Of a DNA stretch of 64,000 bases, positions 10,001 to 19,236 are shown in pieces; position 1 is the stretch's first letter; each line of letters begins with the position of its first letter. The notes below the pieces were generated by a model, which was not told where the DNA came from, ran no database searches, and saw nothing but the letters and a program-made list of their open reading frames with translations. The stretch spans positions 96,005-160,004 of the forward strand of contig JAEYZM010000014.1 of the NCBI GenBank assembly GCA_023427985.1. The letters are read 5' to 3'. The position numbers and the translations under genes are program-made. Origin of the DNA: Bacteroidota bacterium (GTDB lineage: Bacteria > Bacteroidota > Bacteroidia > Sphingobacteriales > Sphingobacteriaceae).

Positions 10001-13000
10001 TAAATGGTAGCATTTCAGGTGGTGCTAGTACGGGAATATGGTCTAGCAATGGATCGGGAACATTCAACAATCCAAACTTATTAAATGCCATTTATACTCC
10101 AAGCGCTTCAGACATAAGCAATGGTATTGTCACTCTAAAATTAAGAACGAGCAATCATGGTGTAAGTTCTTGTGGTCCCGATTCTTCTTTTGTTTCTATA
10201 ATAATTAACCCTGCTCCTATTGTCGATGCAGGAGCGAATCAAACTATTTGTGCCAACACCAATACAAATATCATTCTACTAGGTGGAACGGTAAGTGCTG
10301 GAGCAAACACAGGAGTTTGGTCGACGACAGGTAATGGAACAATATCCAATCCAAATAATTTAAATACTTCATACACATTAGTCAATGCAGATAGAAGTTT
10401 ATCGAACATTAAATTTTATTTAACATCAACAGGTAACTCAGCAGGATCCTGCTTAGCAGTTATCGATAGTTTCACACTTACAATTAGTCCCGCACCTATC
10501 GTGAATGCTGGACCTAATCAAACGGTATGTGCGAATAATGCTATTGTAAATTTATCGGCTACAGTTTCAGGAGGTGCAAGTACCGGTGAATGGAGTACAT
10601 TTAATGGCACAGGAGTTTTTTCTAACCCAAACGCATTGATAACAACCTATACTCCAAGTGCTTCAGATAGAACAAATGGAACTGTTTCTTTAGTATTTAG
10701 CTCTACAGGTAATACAGGTGGATTGTGTCAAACGGTTAGAGATACAGTAGTTATAACAATTACACCAAGTCCAGTTGTAAATGCTCTCGCAGATTTTTCT
10801 GTATGTGTTAATAATCCAATTATTAATCTATCGGCGTCATTATTACAAGGTCCGTCGAATGTTACCTGGACTACAAGTAATGGTTCTGGTAGTTTTAGTA
10901 ATCCGAATGGATTAAGTACACAATACATTGTTGATCCAAGCGATTTATTACTTCCAAATCTTACCTTCACAATTACTGCAAATAAAAATTTATGTAATCC
11001 AGTTCAAGATCAAGTAATAGTTACATTTACTCCAGCACCTGTTGTAAATATTACTACTGCCGATTTTACAATGTGTAAAAACAATATTAGTCCAATTGCA
11101 TTAAACGCTACAGTTACCGGTGGTGCAACAACTGGTATTTGGTCGAGTAATGGTTCTGGATTTTTTAGTCCTAATAATACCACTTTGAATGCACAGTATA
11201 TTTTAGGGCCAAGTGATACATCATTAAGTGCGTTAAAATTATTTTTAACATCGACAGGAAATACATCAGCAACATGTTTAGCAGTAAGAGATTCCTTAAC
11301 CATTACCTTTAATCAAAGTCCAAGAGTTTTTGCGGGTGTAAATCGGACTATATGCGCTAACAACATTGCAGGAGTATCATTAAGTACAGCGACAATTGGA
11401 GGTTCTGCAATATCAAGTATTTGGAGCAGCGATGGAACAGGAAGCTTTAGTCCAAACGCCAATACATTAAACGCCACATATAATCCATCGGCTGCCGATA
11501 TTACAAAAGGTTTTGTTGTAATTACACTAACATCTATTTCAAATCCTTCAAATAATTGTAATGAAGTAAATTCACAATTCACCTTAACCATTTCAGCAGC
11601 TCCAATAGTCGAAGCCGGCATCAATCAAACAGTTTGTTCTAATGTCAATACCATAGCACTCAATGGATCTGTTACAGGTGGTGCAAGTACAGGAAATTGG
11701 ACTACGAATGGAGATGGTTCATTTAGTCCAAGTTCATCGGCTTTAAATGCAACATATACACTTGGCCCAAATGATATTATTAATGGAACGGTTAAATTAT
11801 TTCTAGGCTCCACTGGTAATTCGGGTAATACTTGTTTAGTTGTGAGCGATAGTTTAAGCATAACCATATTACCATCAGCAATTAGCAATGCCGGACTCGA
11901 TCAGCCAATATGTAAAATAACTCCGAGCATACAATTAAATGGCTCTGTGTCGGGAAGTACAACAACAGGTGTATGGAGCACTACAGGAACGGGTACATTT
12001 GTTCCAAATGCAAGTACTTTAAATGCCACATATATTATCAGTCCTACCGATACGAATTTAAGTTCTATACTTTTTGTTTTAAACAGTACAAATAATGGAG
12101 CATGTTTGGGTAGTAGTGATACCATGATTGTTACTTTTTCAGAAAGTGACGATGCTAGTTTCACATATACTTCTGCAACATATTGTACTAGCGATCCCAA
12201 TGCACATATACCTGTAATTCCAATTCTTGCTACAGGTTCGAGTGGTGTGTTTAGTAGTTCACCTGCAGGATTAAATTTAAATACTAGCACAGGTGAAATC
12301 ACTGTAAGTGGATCTGCACTTGGAAGCTATCAAGTTAAATTCATTACCAATGGTCCATGTCCAGATAGTTCAATTGCTACAGTACATATAATTAACAACA
12401 CACCCAACGCAAGTTTTACATTACCCGAAGTTTTCTGTAAAGGAGGAACAACTTTAAATCCAGTGTTTGCTCCTGGAGCTACACCTGGCATATTCACAGC
12501 AAACTCTAGTAATTTACAATTTATCAATGCAAACACCGGTGAAATTGATTTATACAACAGTACACCTGGAACCTACATCATCACGAATACAATTCCAGCA
12601 TCTGGCACTTGTATTGGAGTTTCTGATTCGGAATTAATAACCATTGAGCGTTGGGTAGTCTTAGATTTGAATCCAACATTACGAACAGTTTGTGAGAATA
12701 ATCCCGACATTAATTTACAAGCTAACTTTACTGCAGGATCAAACCCTGCAGTAAACTCTGGAACTTGGATAACACTTGGCGATGGAATTTTTTCCAACAT
12801 AAGTGCCAATGGTACATCGGCAACATATAGTCCGGGTGCTAACGACTTACTTACTAAAACAGTAACTGTTCAATTCATCTCAGCAACTCCTGCAGGTGTC
12901 TGTGATCCAGATTCTGCAAGCATCGTGATTAACATTACCCCAGCTCCTATCGTAAATGCAGGTAATCCCGATACAATATGTGCTGCAGCTACTAGTATTC

Positions 13001-16000
13001 CTTTAAACGGTACAATAAATGGCGGTGCAACAACTGGTACATGGACGAGAGAAGGTGGTGCTGGTGTATTCGTGCCCAATGCAAATACATTAAATGCAAA
13101 TTATTTTATATCGGCTCAAGATAGAATAAACGGTTCAGTAAAATTATATTTAACATCTACAGGGAATACCAATAATACGTGTAATGCGGTTGTCGACTCG
13201 GTAATATTTGATTTATTATTAGATCCAGTTATTAATGCTGGTGCAGACACTGTGGTATGTTTTGAAAGCGATACCATCCAATTAAATGCAAGCATTACTG
13301 GAAGTATTACAACTGGTGTATGGGTTAGCTCTGGAACAGGTACATTCCTTCCAAACAGTACAAGCACTAATGCACGATATGTTTTATCAAATGCCGACAA
13401 ATTAAACGGCTCTGTTCAACTTGCACTAAACTCTTCTGCAGCAACAAGTATTTGTAGTTTTGTTTCTGACACCCTTGTAATAACTATCAATCCTGATATA
13501 GTTATTGATGCTGGATTAACTCAAACAGTTTGCGCAAACAACGATACCGTAATTTTGAATCCTAGCATTACAGGTACAGGAAATCAAACAGTTTGGTCGA
13601 CATTCGGTGACGGAACATTTCTTGATCCCTTAACTAATTTCAACAACAGATATGTTACTGGTCCTAACGATAAAATAAATGGTTCTGTCATTCTTCAAAT
13701 AAAAACTATTAATCCAGGTTCATGTGCACAAGACAGCGACTTCGTACAAATTAATATCACGCCTGCACCAATTGTAAATGCAGGTGCGGATTTTAGTGCA
13801 TGCGCAAATAATTTAATTATAAATTTAAATGCGAGTATAAGCGGCGGGGCGACAAATGGTCGCTGGACAACAAACGGAACTGGAACGTTTAGTCCGCACG
13901 ATTCTAGTTTAACAGCTGTATACATTGCCTCAAATGCAGATGAAAGTTTAGGTAATCTCGAATTCGTTTTAACAACATTAGATCATACAAACAATTCTTG
14001 TTTAGTAGTAAGTGATACCTTAACTGTAACTATTACAGCAAGTCCAATTGTGAGCATTCTGCAAGCCGATACTTTATGTATCAACAATATTGTTCCTGCA
14101 CAATTAAATGCCAGCATTAGTCAAGGTGCTAGCACAGGAAAATGGAGCAGTATTTCGGGCGATGGTACCTTCGCTCCTAACGATTCTGTATTGAATCCAA
14201 CGTATACACCAGGTCCCAATGACATTGCAAATGGTAGTGTACAAATTGTACTTACAAGTACTGGTAATACATCGGGGACCTGCATTGCGGTAAGCGATAC
14301 AACAGAAATTTTAATTGAAGCTGCTCCTAGCATTAACATTGGTGTTGACAGAGAACTTTGTGTTGGAGATACGATTATTTTAAATGCATCTATATCGAAT
14401 ACAGCAACAGGAATTCAATGGTTCAGTACAGGAACCGGTAACTTTGAACCTAGTAATACAGTTATAAATCCAGTGTATAGACCTAGTCCTGCCGATTATG
14501 CATTAAGTGATTTTATAATTTATGGAAGTACTGTAAATAATTCCAATTGTATTAATGTAAACGACAGCATCAACATCGACCTAATTCCTGTACCTAATGT
14601 AAATGCAGGTGCATCGCAACAAGTTTGTGCCGATGTGGATTCTATTTTTTTAAATGGGGCCGTAACAGGTCCAACAACTACAGGAATCTGGTCGAGTAAT
14701 GGAACCGGATTTTTCTCTCCCAATGCTAGCACTTTAAATGCAAAGTATATTCCAAGTCTCCTCGATAGAACTTTATCTACTATAGTAGTACAATTAAGTT
14801 CTACAGGTGGTCCAAGTCAGTGTGCACAACGTTTCGATACTCTTAGCATTCATATCAATCCAGATATAATTGTCGATGCATCTGCTGCTTCAAGTGTTTG
14901 CGAGAACAATTCTCTTATCACATTAACGGGTTTGGTAAGCGGTTCGAGTACTACAGGAATTTGGAAAAGTTCAGGTAATGGATTGTTTGGATCGGCACTA
15001 ACAAATTTAAATAATACATACACACCTAGTGCTAGTGATATTACTAATGGCAGTATTACATTTACCCTTCTTTCGAGCAATATTTTGAATTGTAAACAAG
15101 ATTCTGATGTAGTACAAGTAAGCATTTTACCTAGTCCAATTGTAGAAGCAGGAAGCAATCAAAGTATTTGTGCTAATATAAATCAAGCTTCACTTTCTGG
15201 CAGCATCACAAGTGGTGCTACAAGAGGTAGATGGACGAGTACTGGTGATGGTAGTTTTCTTCCTAACGATTCAAGTTTAAATGCCATTTATATTTTCGGT
15301 CCAAACGATATAACTTCAAGTAATCTAACTTTATATTTAAACTCTACCGATAATAGTAATGGACTTTGTTTATCGGTTGTGGATAGCGTTGTAATTTCAG
15401 TTCTACCAACAGTTGCAATTTCAATGATCGATACAGTTCAAGTATGTGCAAACAATGCTGCTGTCAATTTAAATCCTACCTTCTCTAACGCTATTCCAAC
15501 ATCAATCTTATGGACAACCAATGGTAGTGGGACATTCCTCCCAAATAATACAACGTCAAATGCAACTTATCTTCCTTCGGTTAATGATACAACAATTGGA
15601 AGAGTAACTTTAACTTTAAATACTGGAAATGCTGGTGGATGTTTAAGTACGATTGATAGTACGATTTTGATTATCAGTCCAGCACCAATTGTAAATGCAG
15701 GCAATACTTTAACAGCTTGTGTTAACAAAGATACTGTGAATTTAAATGCACAAATTTTTTCTAATGAAGGCACTGGACTATGGTCGAGTATTGGAGGCGG
15801 ACAATTTATTCCAAACAATAACAACTTAAATGCTCAATACATTTTAAGTCCTCAAGACATTTCGAATGGTTTTGCACAAATTATATTAACCAGTACAGGA
15901 AACACAAACAACTCATGTATTGCAGTATCCGATACAATAACTGTGAACATTAATCCAGCCCCAATTCTAACTATTACACAAGACACTATTATCGTTTGTG

Positions 16001-18813
16001 AAAACAATGCTAATGTTCTATTGTCGGCAAACATTAGCAGCTCAGCGAGTAAAGGGATTTGGATTACATCAGGCTCCGGAAATTTCACACCTTCTGATAC
16101 CGTTTTAAATCCTACTTATGTGCCTTCTATAAATGATATAAACGCAACTCAAGTAAGTTTGTACTTCATTAGTACCGATCATCAGAATTTCAATTGTAAT
16201 CCTGTGATAGATTCTGTAATTGTACAAATTACACCGATGCCTCTTATAGTTACAGAAGATACCGTTTTTGCTTGTATCTCCAATACAAGCGTTGCTATAG
16301 AAAGCTCCATTAGTCAAGGCGCAAGCACTGGTCAATGGATAAGTTTGGGAAGTGGAACTTTTAGTCCTAACTCAAGCGATTTAATCACCAATTATATTCC
16401 AAGTGCTGCTGATAAATTAAGCGGTTCTGTCCAACTAGTTATTAATAGTACCGGAAATACAAACAATTCATGTTTGGCTGAAAGTGATACGGTTACTATA
16501 ATTTTCACTCCATTGATTTTTGTCGATGCAGGAGATACCATACAAGTATGTAAAAACAATATCAACATCAACTTAAATGGATCTATTTCTGGTGGAACAA
16601 ATTCAGGAAGATGGTCGAGTTCAGGAACAGGAAACTTTTTACCAAACGATACAACATTAAATGCGATTTATGTTTTATCGAATACAGACACATTGCTCAA
16701 CGAACTTCGACTAACATTAGTTTCAACTAATAATGGAGGTTGTGATTCATCGGTGTCCGTTTTAGTTGTTGAATTAACACCAGCGCCAATTATAGATGCT
16801 GGACCGGATATCAGTGTTTGCGATAATTCAGGAATTGTCACATTAGCTGGTTTTATTTCTGGTGGTGCTAGTACGGGTATTTGGACCACTACTGGTACTG
16901 GTAATTTCATTCCAAACAATACTGCATTGAACGTCGTCTATGAACCAAGTCAAGCCGATTTTACAGCGGGAAACATCAGCATAAGATTAAGTACTTCCGA
17001 CCATGCATTAAATAATTGTGTAGGAATTTTCGATGAATTAAATGTTAACTTATTTGAATCGGCTCGCGTTACTGGTGGACCCGATAGATACGTATGTTAT
17101 GGCGATTCAGTTACTGCATTATTTGCTAACGCTACGGGTGCAAATCCTTTCCGTTACTTATGGAGTACGGGGGATACCACTCAAAGCATAACTGTGCGCC
17201 CCGGTACATACTTTGTGCGTATTCAAGACATCAACGATTGCATTCCTCAATACGATACGATTGAAGTGATAGGCGTAGATACCATCATACAAGCAAGAGC
17301 TGGTAACGACAGCATTATTTGTATTAGTACAGACACCGTTCAATTGAATGCCGATGTGTTAGGTATTAATGCAGGACATTGGGAGGGCGACGGTATATTC
17401 CTACCCGACAGTACTGCATTAAATGCGCTTTATATTCCAACTGCAACTGAAAAATCGAATGGAAGTTTTAGATTGATTTTACAGCCAAGCACGATCACCG
17501 GTTGTACATTTATTCCAGATACTGTTGAATATACCTTTATACAAAAACCAAGTCCTACTCTATTAGGTCCAAGCACTGTTTGTTTGTTGAACGATACCGT
17601 GACGTACAGTGTCACAAGTATACCAGGTGAATTTTATACTTGGCAAGCTAATGGAGGTACAATCATTGGGCCCAATAATTCTAATGCTGTATTTGTTCAA
17701 TGGGGAGCTGCTGGTGGCACCTTAACACTTATTGCAAGTAACGCGGCAAATTGCGATACTATCATTAACACAACGATCACAAATGTTGGAATGTCATTAC
17801 CAAGTGTAAGCGGTGAAATCAATGTTTGTAATGCAAGTGCATTTAATCAATCCTATACAGCTGCACTAAACGCAGGAAGTATTTACAATTGGCAAATTAC
17901 AAACGGTACGATTTTAAGTGGACAAAACACCAATACAGTAAATGTGCAATGGAATGGTTCAGGAAGTTTACGACTTTTTGAAACTGGTAATTTAGGATGT
18001 GTTGTAAGTGATACTTTAAATTTTTCATTTACTCCATTATTAGTAAGTACTATTCAACCTTTTAATGAAGAAGGATGTGCTCCATTAACTTTATTGTTCG
18101 ATGCGAACTCTGCGAATCCAGGTCCATTAACACATCAGTGGATTATCAACTCTAGCGACACCTTCAATGTTAAGTCGGCAGAAATTACATTCGATACTCC
18201 GGGCGTTTATAATATTCGCTATGTATTGAATAATGGAATTTGCACAGATACTATTGCAACAACCGTAACGGTATTCGACGATCCCCTAGCAGATTTTAAT
18301 TACATCAATGCCCCTACTAGCATCTTGTATTATCCAAACGATACCTTGTTCTTACAAAACTTATCGAGCATCACCAATGCAGAATATCTATGGGATTTTG
18401 GAGATGGTGAAACCGACACGAGTATGCATCCTGCTCATGAATATAGAAATGCGGGTACCTTCAATGTTCAATTACGAGTAACTGATACAGTAACGGGATG
18501 TATTAGTTATTTCAGTAGACCAATTACTTTAGAAGTGATAAGTAATGTGAACAGTCCACAAATTTTCACTCCGAATGGTGATGGTATTAATGATAAATTT
18601 AGAATTTACGAAAGAAACCTTAGTAATTTTAAAATACTAATATTCGATAGGTGGGGTCAAATTATTTACACCTCTAAAGATCCAAACTTCGAATGGGATG
18701 GAACTCATAATGGAGTAGAATGTCAAGTTGGTGCTTATGTGTATCATATAGTAGCAACTGGAGAAGACAATCTGCCATACAGAAGAACCGATATTGTTAA
18801 CTTAGTGAAATAA
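7093..18813 (+). CDS. Giant repeat adhesin with PKD domains and type B (gliding-associated) CTD
   Basis: This 3906-aa protein has a signal peptide (residues 1-20). A head region includes one SprB-style 'YLWNTGATTQSI' module (about 230-300). Then come about 32 copies of a roughly 90-residue module (consensus IVNAGxxQTVCANN...LNGxISGGASTGxWSSNGTGxF...CxAVSDT), in arrays of about 15 and 16 separated by two divergent modules near residues 1685-1850, plus one late copy. Two PKD-like modules, two PKD domains (one with YLWDFGDGETD, near 3780) and a CHU_C/type B CTD (FTPNGDGINDKFRI, from about 3822) finish it. Most modules keep two cysteines. By architecture it resembles the T9SS gliding adhesin SprB, though the repeats differ. 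It lies 117 bp downstream of the PorE-like gene and may have its own promoter (a weak TTG at 7012 and TATTTTG at 7030). Its stop lies within a bidirectional hairpin. Function: surface adhesion or gliding, inferred. Confidence 0.9.
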   Translation: MKRAILFVLLLLYYFHSNAQIRICPTNVPLFTANLAGNPDSVWTSPSQSRSNLCCGNSNPDRCVEFIVTLDNDAQGIKFDIASGAIPPGAMFYQVNCGPQIQVGQPVCLNGPGPHNITFCKPGNNPNSYRITSIAKPKVSPPTVVSDGCNGTIFASDYVVSSIVWRSVPNNPVFDSYLSALSGVDTVQVNFAPGAPAFVDYEVCGTPIGGCIGTIVCDTVRVQFVNTLAADIQPKNATICFGSVGTTLTANGVGGLAPYTYLWNTGATTQSITAATAGTYSVIIDDGTSCPIAFDTVIVTDFPSAIIADAGPDRIECNSSSPFAIPLNGSVQAATGGIWSSTGTGSFSPNNSTLNANYLPSPAELAAGSVLLTLTTTGNGTCPADTDQVFIRISNAAIVNAGNPQTVCANNPNVSLNGTVSGITTTGTWTTNGTGSFLPNANTLNATYVPSQADINSGSVLLTLTSTNNGICNPVASTVTITINPTPIVNAGNNTNVCTNNPNVNLNGLVSGIVTNTGTWSSSGNGIFLPNTNTLNAVYIPSQSDLNLGSVQLILNATNIGNCSAVSDTINITFGPIPIVNAGADVVRCRNNIGTIGLNANITGGASAGIWTTNGTGTFSPNNTTLNANYIPSQADILNGNVQLILSTTNHASNGCLIVRDTLQIQFTPAPIVNAGADQTVCANNININLNGTISGGASTGFWSSNGTGNFLPNSSSLNATYVPSAAEISSGNPIRIILSSTGNSAGSCLAVSDTMFVNITPAPIVQAVADFTICSTNPVISLSATISGGATTGIWTSNGSGVFNNPSLLNPTYTPSSTDITNGSVQFVLSSTGNTNNSCAIVRDTVTVTIVPLATVTANQTVITRCRNNIGTINVSANFTGAATGISWSTTGTGSFANPGLASTNYVPSNADINSNTSIFLIATSSGNASGLCAPIADTIVLNFTPAPIVSAGANINVCANNIGSGVVLNGSISGGASTGIWSSNGSGTFNNPNLLNAIYTPSASDISNGIVTLKLRTSNHGVSSCGPDSSFVSIIINPAPIVDAGANQTICANTNTNIILLGGTVSAGANTGVWSTTGNGTISNPNNLNTSYTLVNADRSLSNIKFYLTSTGNSAGSCLAVIDSFTLTISPAPIVNAGPNQTVCANNAIVNLSATVSGGASTGEWSTFNGTGVFSNPNALITTYTPSASDRTNGTVSLVFSSTGNTGGLCQTVRDTVVITITPSPVVNALADFSVCVNNPIINLSASLLQGPSNVTWTTSNGSGSFSNPNGLSTQYIVDPSDLLLPNLTFTITANKNLCNPVQDQVIVTFTPAPVVNITTADFTMCKNNISPIALNATVTGGATTGIWSSNGSGFFSPNNTTLNAQYILGPSDTSLSALKLFLTSTGNTSATCLAVRDSLTITFNQSPRVFAGVNRTICANNIAGVSLSTATIGGSAISSIWSSDGTGSFSPNANTLNATYNPSAADITKGFVVITLTSISNPSNNCNEVNSQFTLTISAAPIVEAGINQTVCSNVNTIALNGSVTGGASTGNWTTNGDGSFSPSSSALNATYTLGPNDIINGTVKLFLGSTGNSGNTCLVVSDSLSITILPSAISNAGLDQPICKITPSIQLNGSVSGSTTTGVWSTTGTGTFVPNASTLNATYIISPTDTNLSSILFVLNSTNNGACLGSSDTMIVTFSESDDASFTYTSATYCTSDPNAHIPVIPILATGSSGVFSSSPAGLNLNTSTGEITVSGSALGSYQVKFITNGPCPDSSIATVHIINNTPNASFTLPEVFCKGGTTLNPVFAPGATPGIFTANSSNLQFINANTGEIDLYNSTPGTYIITNTIPASGTCIGVSDSELITIERWVVLDLNPTLRTVCENNPDINLQANFTAGSNPAVNSGTWITLGDGIFSNISANGTSATYSPGANDLLTKTVTVQFISATPAGVCDPDSASIVINITPAPIVNAGNPDTICAAATSIPLNGTINGGATTGTWTREGGAGVFVPNANTLNANYFISAQDRINGSVKLYLTSTGNTNNTCNAVVDSVIFDLLLDPVINAGADTVVCFESDTIQLNASITGSITTGVWVSSGTGTFLPNSTSTNARYVLSNADKLNGSVQLALNSSAATSICSFVSDTLVITINPDIVIDAGLTQTVCANNDTVILNPSITGTGNQTVWSTFGDGTFLDPLTNFNNRYVTGPNDKINGSVILQIKTINPGSCAQDSDFVQINITPAPIVNAGADFSACANNLIINLNASISGGATNGRWTTNGTGTFSPHDSSLTAVYIASNADESLGNLEFVLTTLDHTNNSCLVVSDTLTVTITASPIVSILQADTLCINNIVPAQLNASISQGASTGKWSSISGDGTFAPNDSVLNPTYTPGPNDIANGSVQIVLTSTGNTSGTCIAVSDTTEILIEAAPSINIGVDRELCVGDTIILNASISNTATGIQWFSTGTGNFEPSNTVINPVYRPSPADYALSDFIIYGSTVNNSNCINVNDSINIDLIPVPNVNAGASQQVCADVDSIFLNGAVTGPTTTGIWSSNGTGFFSPNASTLNAKYIPSLLDRTLSTIVVQLSSTGGPSQCAQRFDTLSIHINPDIIVDASAASSVCENNSLITLTGLVSGSSTTGIWKSSGNGLFGSALTNLNNTYTPSASDITNGSITFTLLSSNILNCKQDSDVVQVSILPSPIVEAGSNQSICANINQASLSGSITSGATRGRWTSTGDGSFLPNDSSLNAIYIFGPNDITSSNLTLYLNSTDNSNGLCLSVVDSVVISVLPTVAISMIDTVQVCANNAAVNLNPTFSNAIPTSILWTTNGSGTFLPNNTTSNATYLPSVNDTTIGRVTLTLNTGNAGGCLSTIDSTILIISPAPIVNAGNTLTACVNKDTVNLNAQIFSNEGTGLWSSIGGGQFIPNNNNLNAQYILSPQDISNGFAQIILTSTGNTNNSCIAVSDTITVNINPAPILTITQDTIIVCENNANVLLSANISSSASKGIWITSGSGNFTPSDTVLNPTYVPSINDINATQVSLYFISTDHQNFNCNPVIDSVIVQITPMPLIVTEDTVFACISNTSVAIESSISQGASTGQWISLGSGTFSPNSSDLITNYIPSAADKLSGSVQLVINSTGNTNNSCLAESDTVTIIFTPLIFVDAGDTIQVCKNNININLNGSISGGTNSGRWSSSGTGNFLPNDTTLNAIYVLSNTDTLLNELRLTLVSTNNGGCDSSVSVLVVELTPAPIIDAGPDISVCDNSGIVTLAGFISGGASTGIWTTTGTGNFIPNNTALNVVYEPSQADFTAGNISIRLSTSDHALNNCVGIFDELNVNLFESARVTGGPDRYVCYGDSVTALFANATGANPFRYLWSTGDTTQSITVRPGTYFVRIQDINDCIPQYDTIEVIGVDTIIQARAGNDSIICISTDTVQLNADVLGINAGHWEGDGIFLPDSTALNALYIPTATEKSNGSFRLILQPSTITGCTFIPDTVEYTFIQKPSPTLLGPSTVCLLNDTVTYSVTSIPGEFYTWQANGGTIIGPNNSNAVFVQWGAAGGTLTLIASNAANCDTIINTTITNVGMSLPSVSGEINVCNASAFNQSYTAALNAGSIYNWQITNGTILSGQNTNTVNVQWNGSGSLRLFETGNLGCVVSDTLNFSFTPLLVSTIQPFNEEGCAPLTLLFDANSANPGPLTHQWIINSSDTFNVKSAEITFDTPGVYNIRYVLNNGICTDTIATTVTVFDDPLADFNYINAPTSILYYPNDTLFLQNLSSITNAEYLWDFGDGETDTSMHPAHEYRNAGTFNVQLRVTDTVTGCISYFSRPITLEVISNVNSPQIFTPNGDGINDKFRIYERNLSNFKILIFDRWGQIIYTSKDPNFEWDGTHNGVECQVGAYVYHIVATGEDNLPYRRTDIVNLVK
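7999..17560 (+). repeat. About 32 tandem protein-coding repeats of about 270-280 bp
   Basis: The unit starts at codons for 'PxPIVNAG' and recurs every 270-280 bp, for example near 8284, 8554, 8827, 9106 and 9387. Copies are diverged at the DNA level, with no long identical stretches noted, so this is an old protein-level repeat rather than a recent DNA expansion. The array is interrupted at about 12145-12650 and again at about 17060-17285. Confidence 0.85.
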
Positions 18814-18833
18814 TTATTTTATTTCACTAAGTT
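18799..18833. terminator. Bidirectional terminator spanning two convergent stop codons
   Basis: A perfect 15-bp inverted repeat (18799-18813 and 18819-18833) has a 5-nt loop. The adhesin stop (TAA, 18811-18813) ends the left arm and the EVE-protein stop (18814-18816) begins the loop, so the final five codons of both convergent genes form the stem. Confidence 0.75.
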
Positions 18834-19224
18834 CTAAAATTCTGTCAAACTCTTCCTTTTTTAAAGGCATTACAGACAATCTACCCTGCTTTACCAAGGC
18901 AATATTCTGCAACTGTTTGTCGGCTTTAATCTGCTCAAGAGTTACACTTTTTTTCAACTTTTTAAACGGTGCTAAATCGACGACCAACCAATTGCTATCG
19001 TCGGTTGTTGGATCTTGATAATGTTCCTTAACAACCTTAGCAATACCCACCACATCTTTCCCCTCATTGCTATGATAAAACATTACTAAATCGCCCTTCT
19101 TCATATCTCGCAAATTATTCCTTGCTTGATAATTTCTTACACCATCCCAAAATGTTTTTTTATCCTTCTCAAATTGCTCCCAAGAATATTTAAAAGGCTC
19201 TGATTTAACTAACCAATAATTCAT
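18814..19224 (-). CDS. EVE domain-containing protein (ThyN1-like)
   Basis: This 136-aa single-domain protein begins 'MNYWLVKSEP' and contains 'WDGVRNYQARNNLRDMKKGD' and 'VMFYHSN', the classic EVE/PUA-like fold signature. EVE proteins bind modified bases in DNA or RNA. The housekeeping role of this family in bacteria is unclear, and some relatives are fused to restriction or defence modules. It is the last gene of the valS operon, 12 bp after holA. Its 3' end abuts the giant adhesin gene with no gap. Family assignment is firm; cellular role unknown. Confidence 0.92.
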   Translation of the reverse strand: MNYWLVKSEPFKYSWEQFEKDKKTFWDGVRNYQARNNLRDMKKGDLVMFYHSNEGKDVVGIAKVVKEHYQDPTTDDSNWLVVDLAPFKKLKKSVTLEQIKADKQLQNIALVKQGRLSVMPLKKEEFDRILELSEIK

Positions 19225-19236
19225 GTATGTTTTATT

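Noticed and set aside
7999..17560. Regularly spaced repeats considered as a CRISPR-like or DNA satellite array
   Set aside because: The spacing is about 275 bp, the units stay in one open frame and are diverged at the DNA level; this is a protein repeat.
7502..17615. More than a dozen antisense open frames of 60-130 codons opposite the giant adhesin
   Set aside because: They recur at the same phase of each repeat and have hydrophobic low-information translations. They are by-products of the repeated coding sequence, not genes.
18814..19224. EVE protein as part of a defence island
   Set aside because: Its neighbours are valS, holA and a lone HSDR_N-like protein, with no defence genes; a housekeeping setting is more likely.
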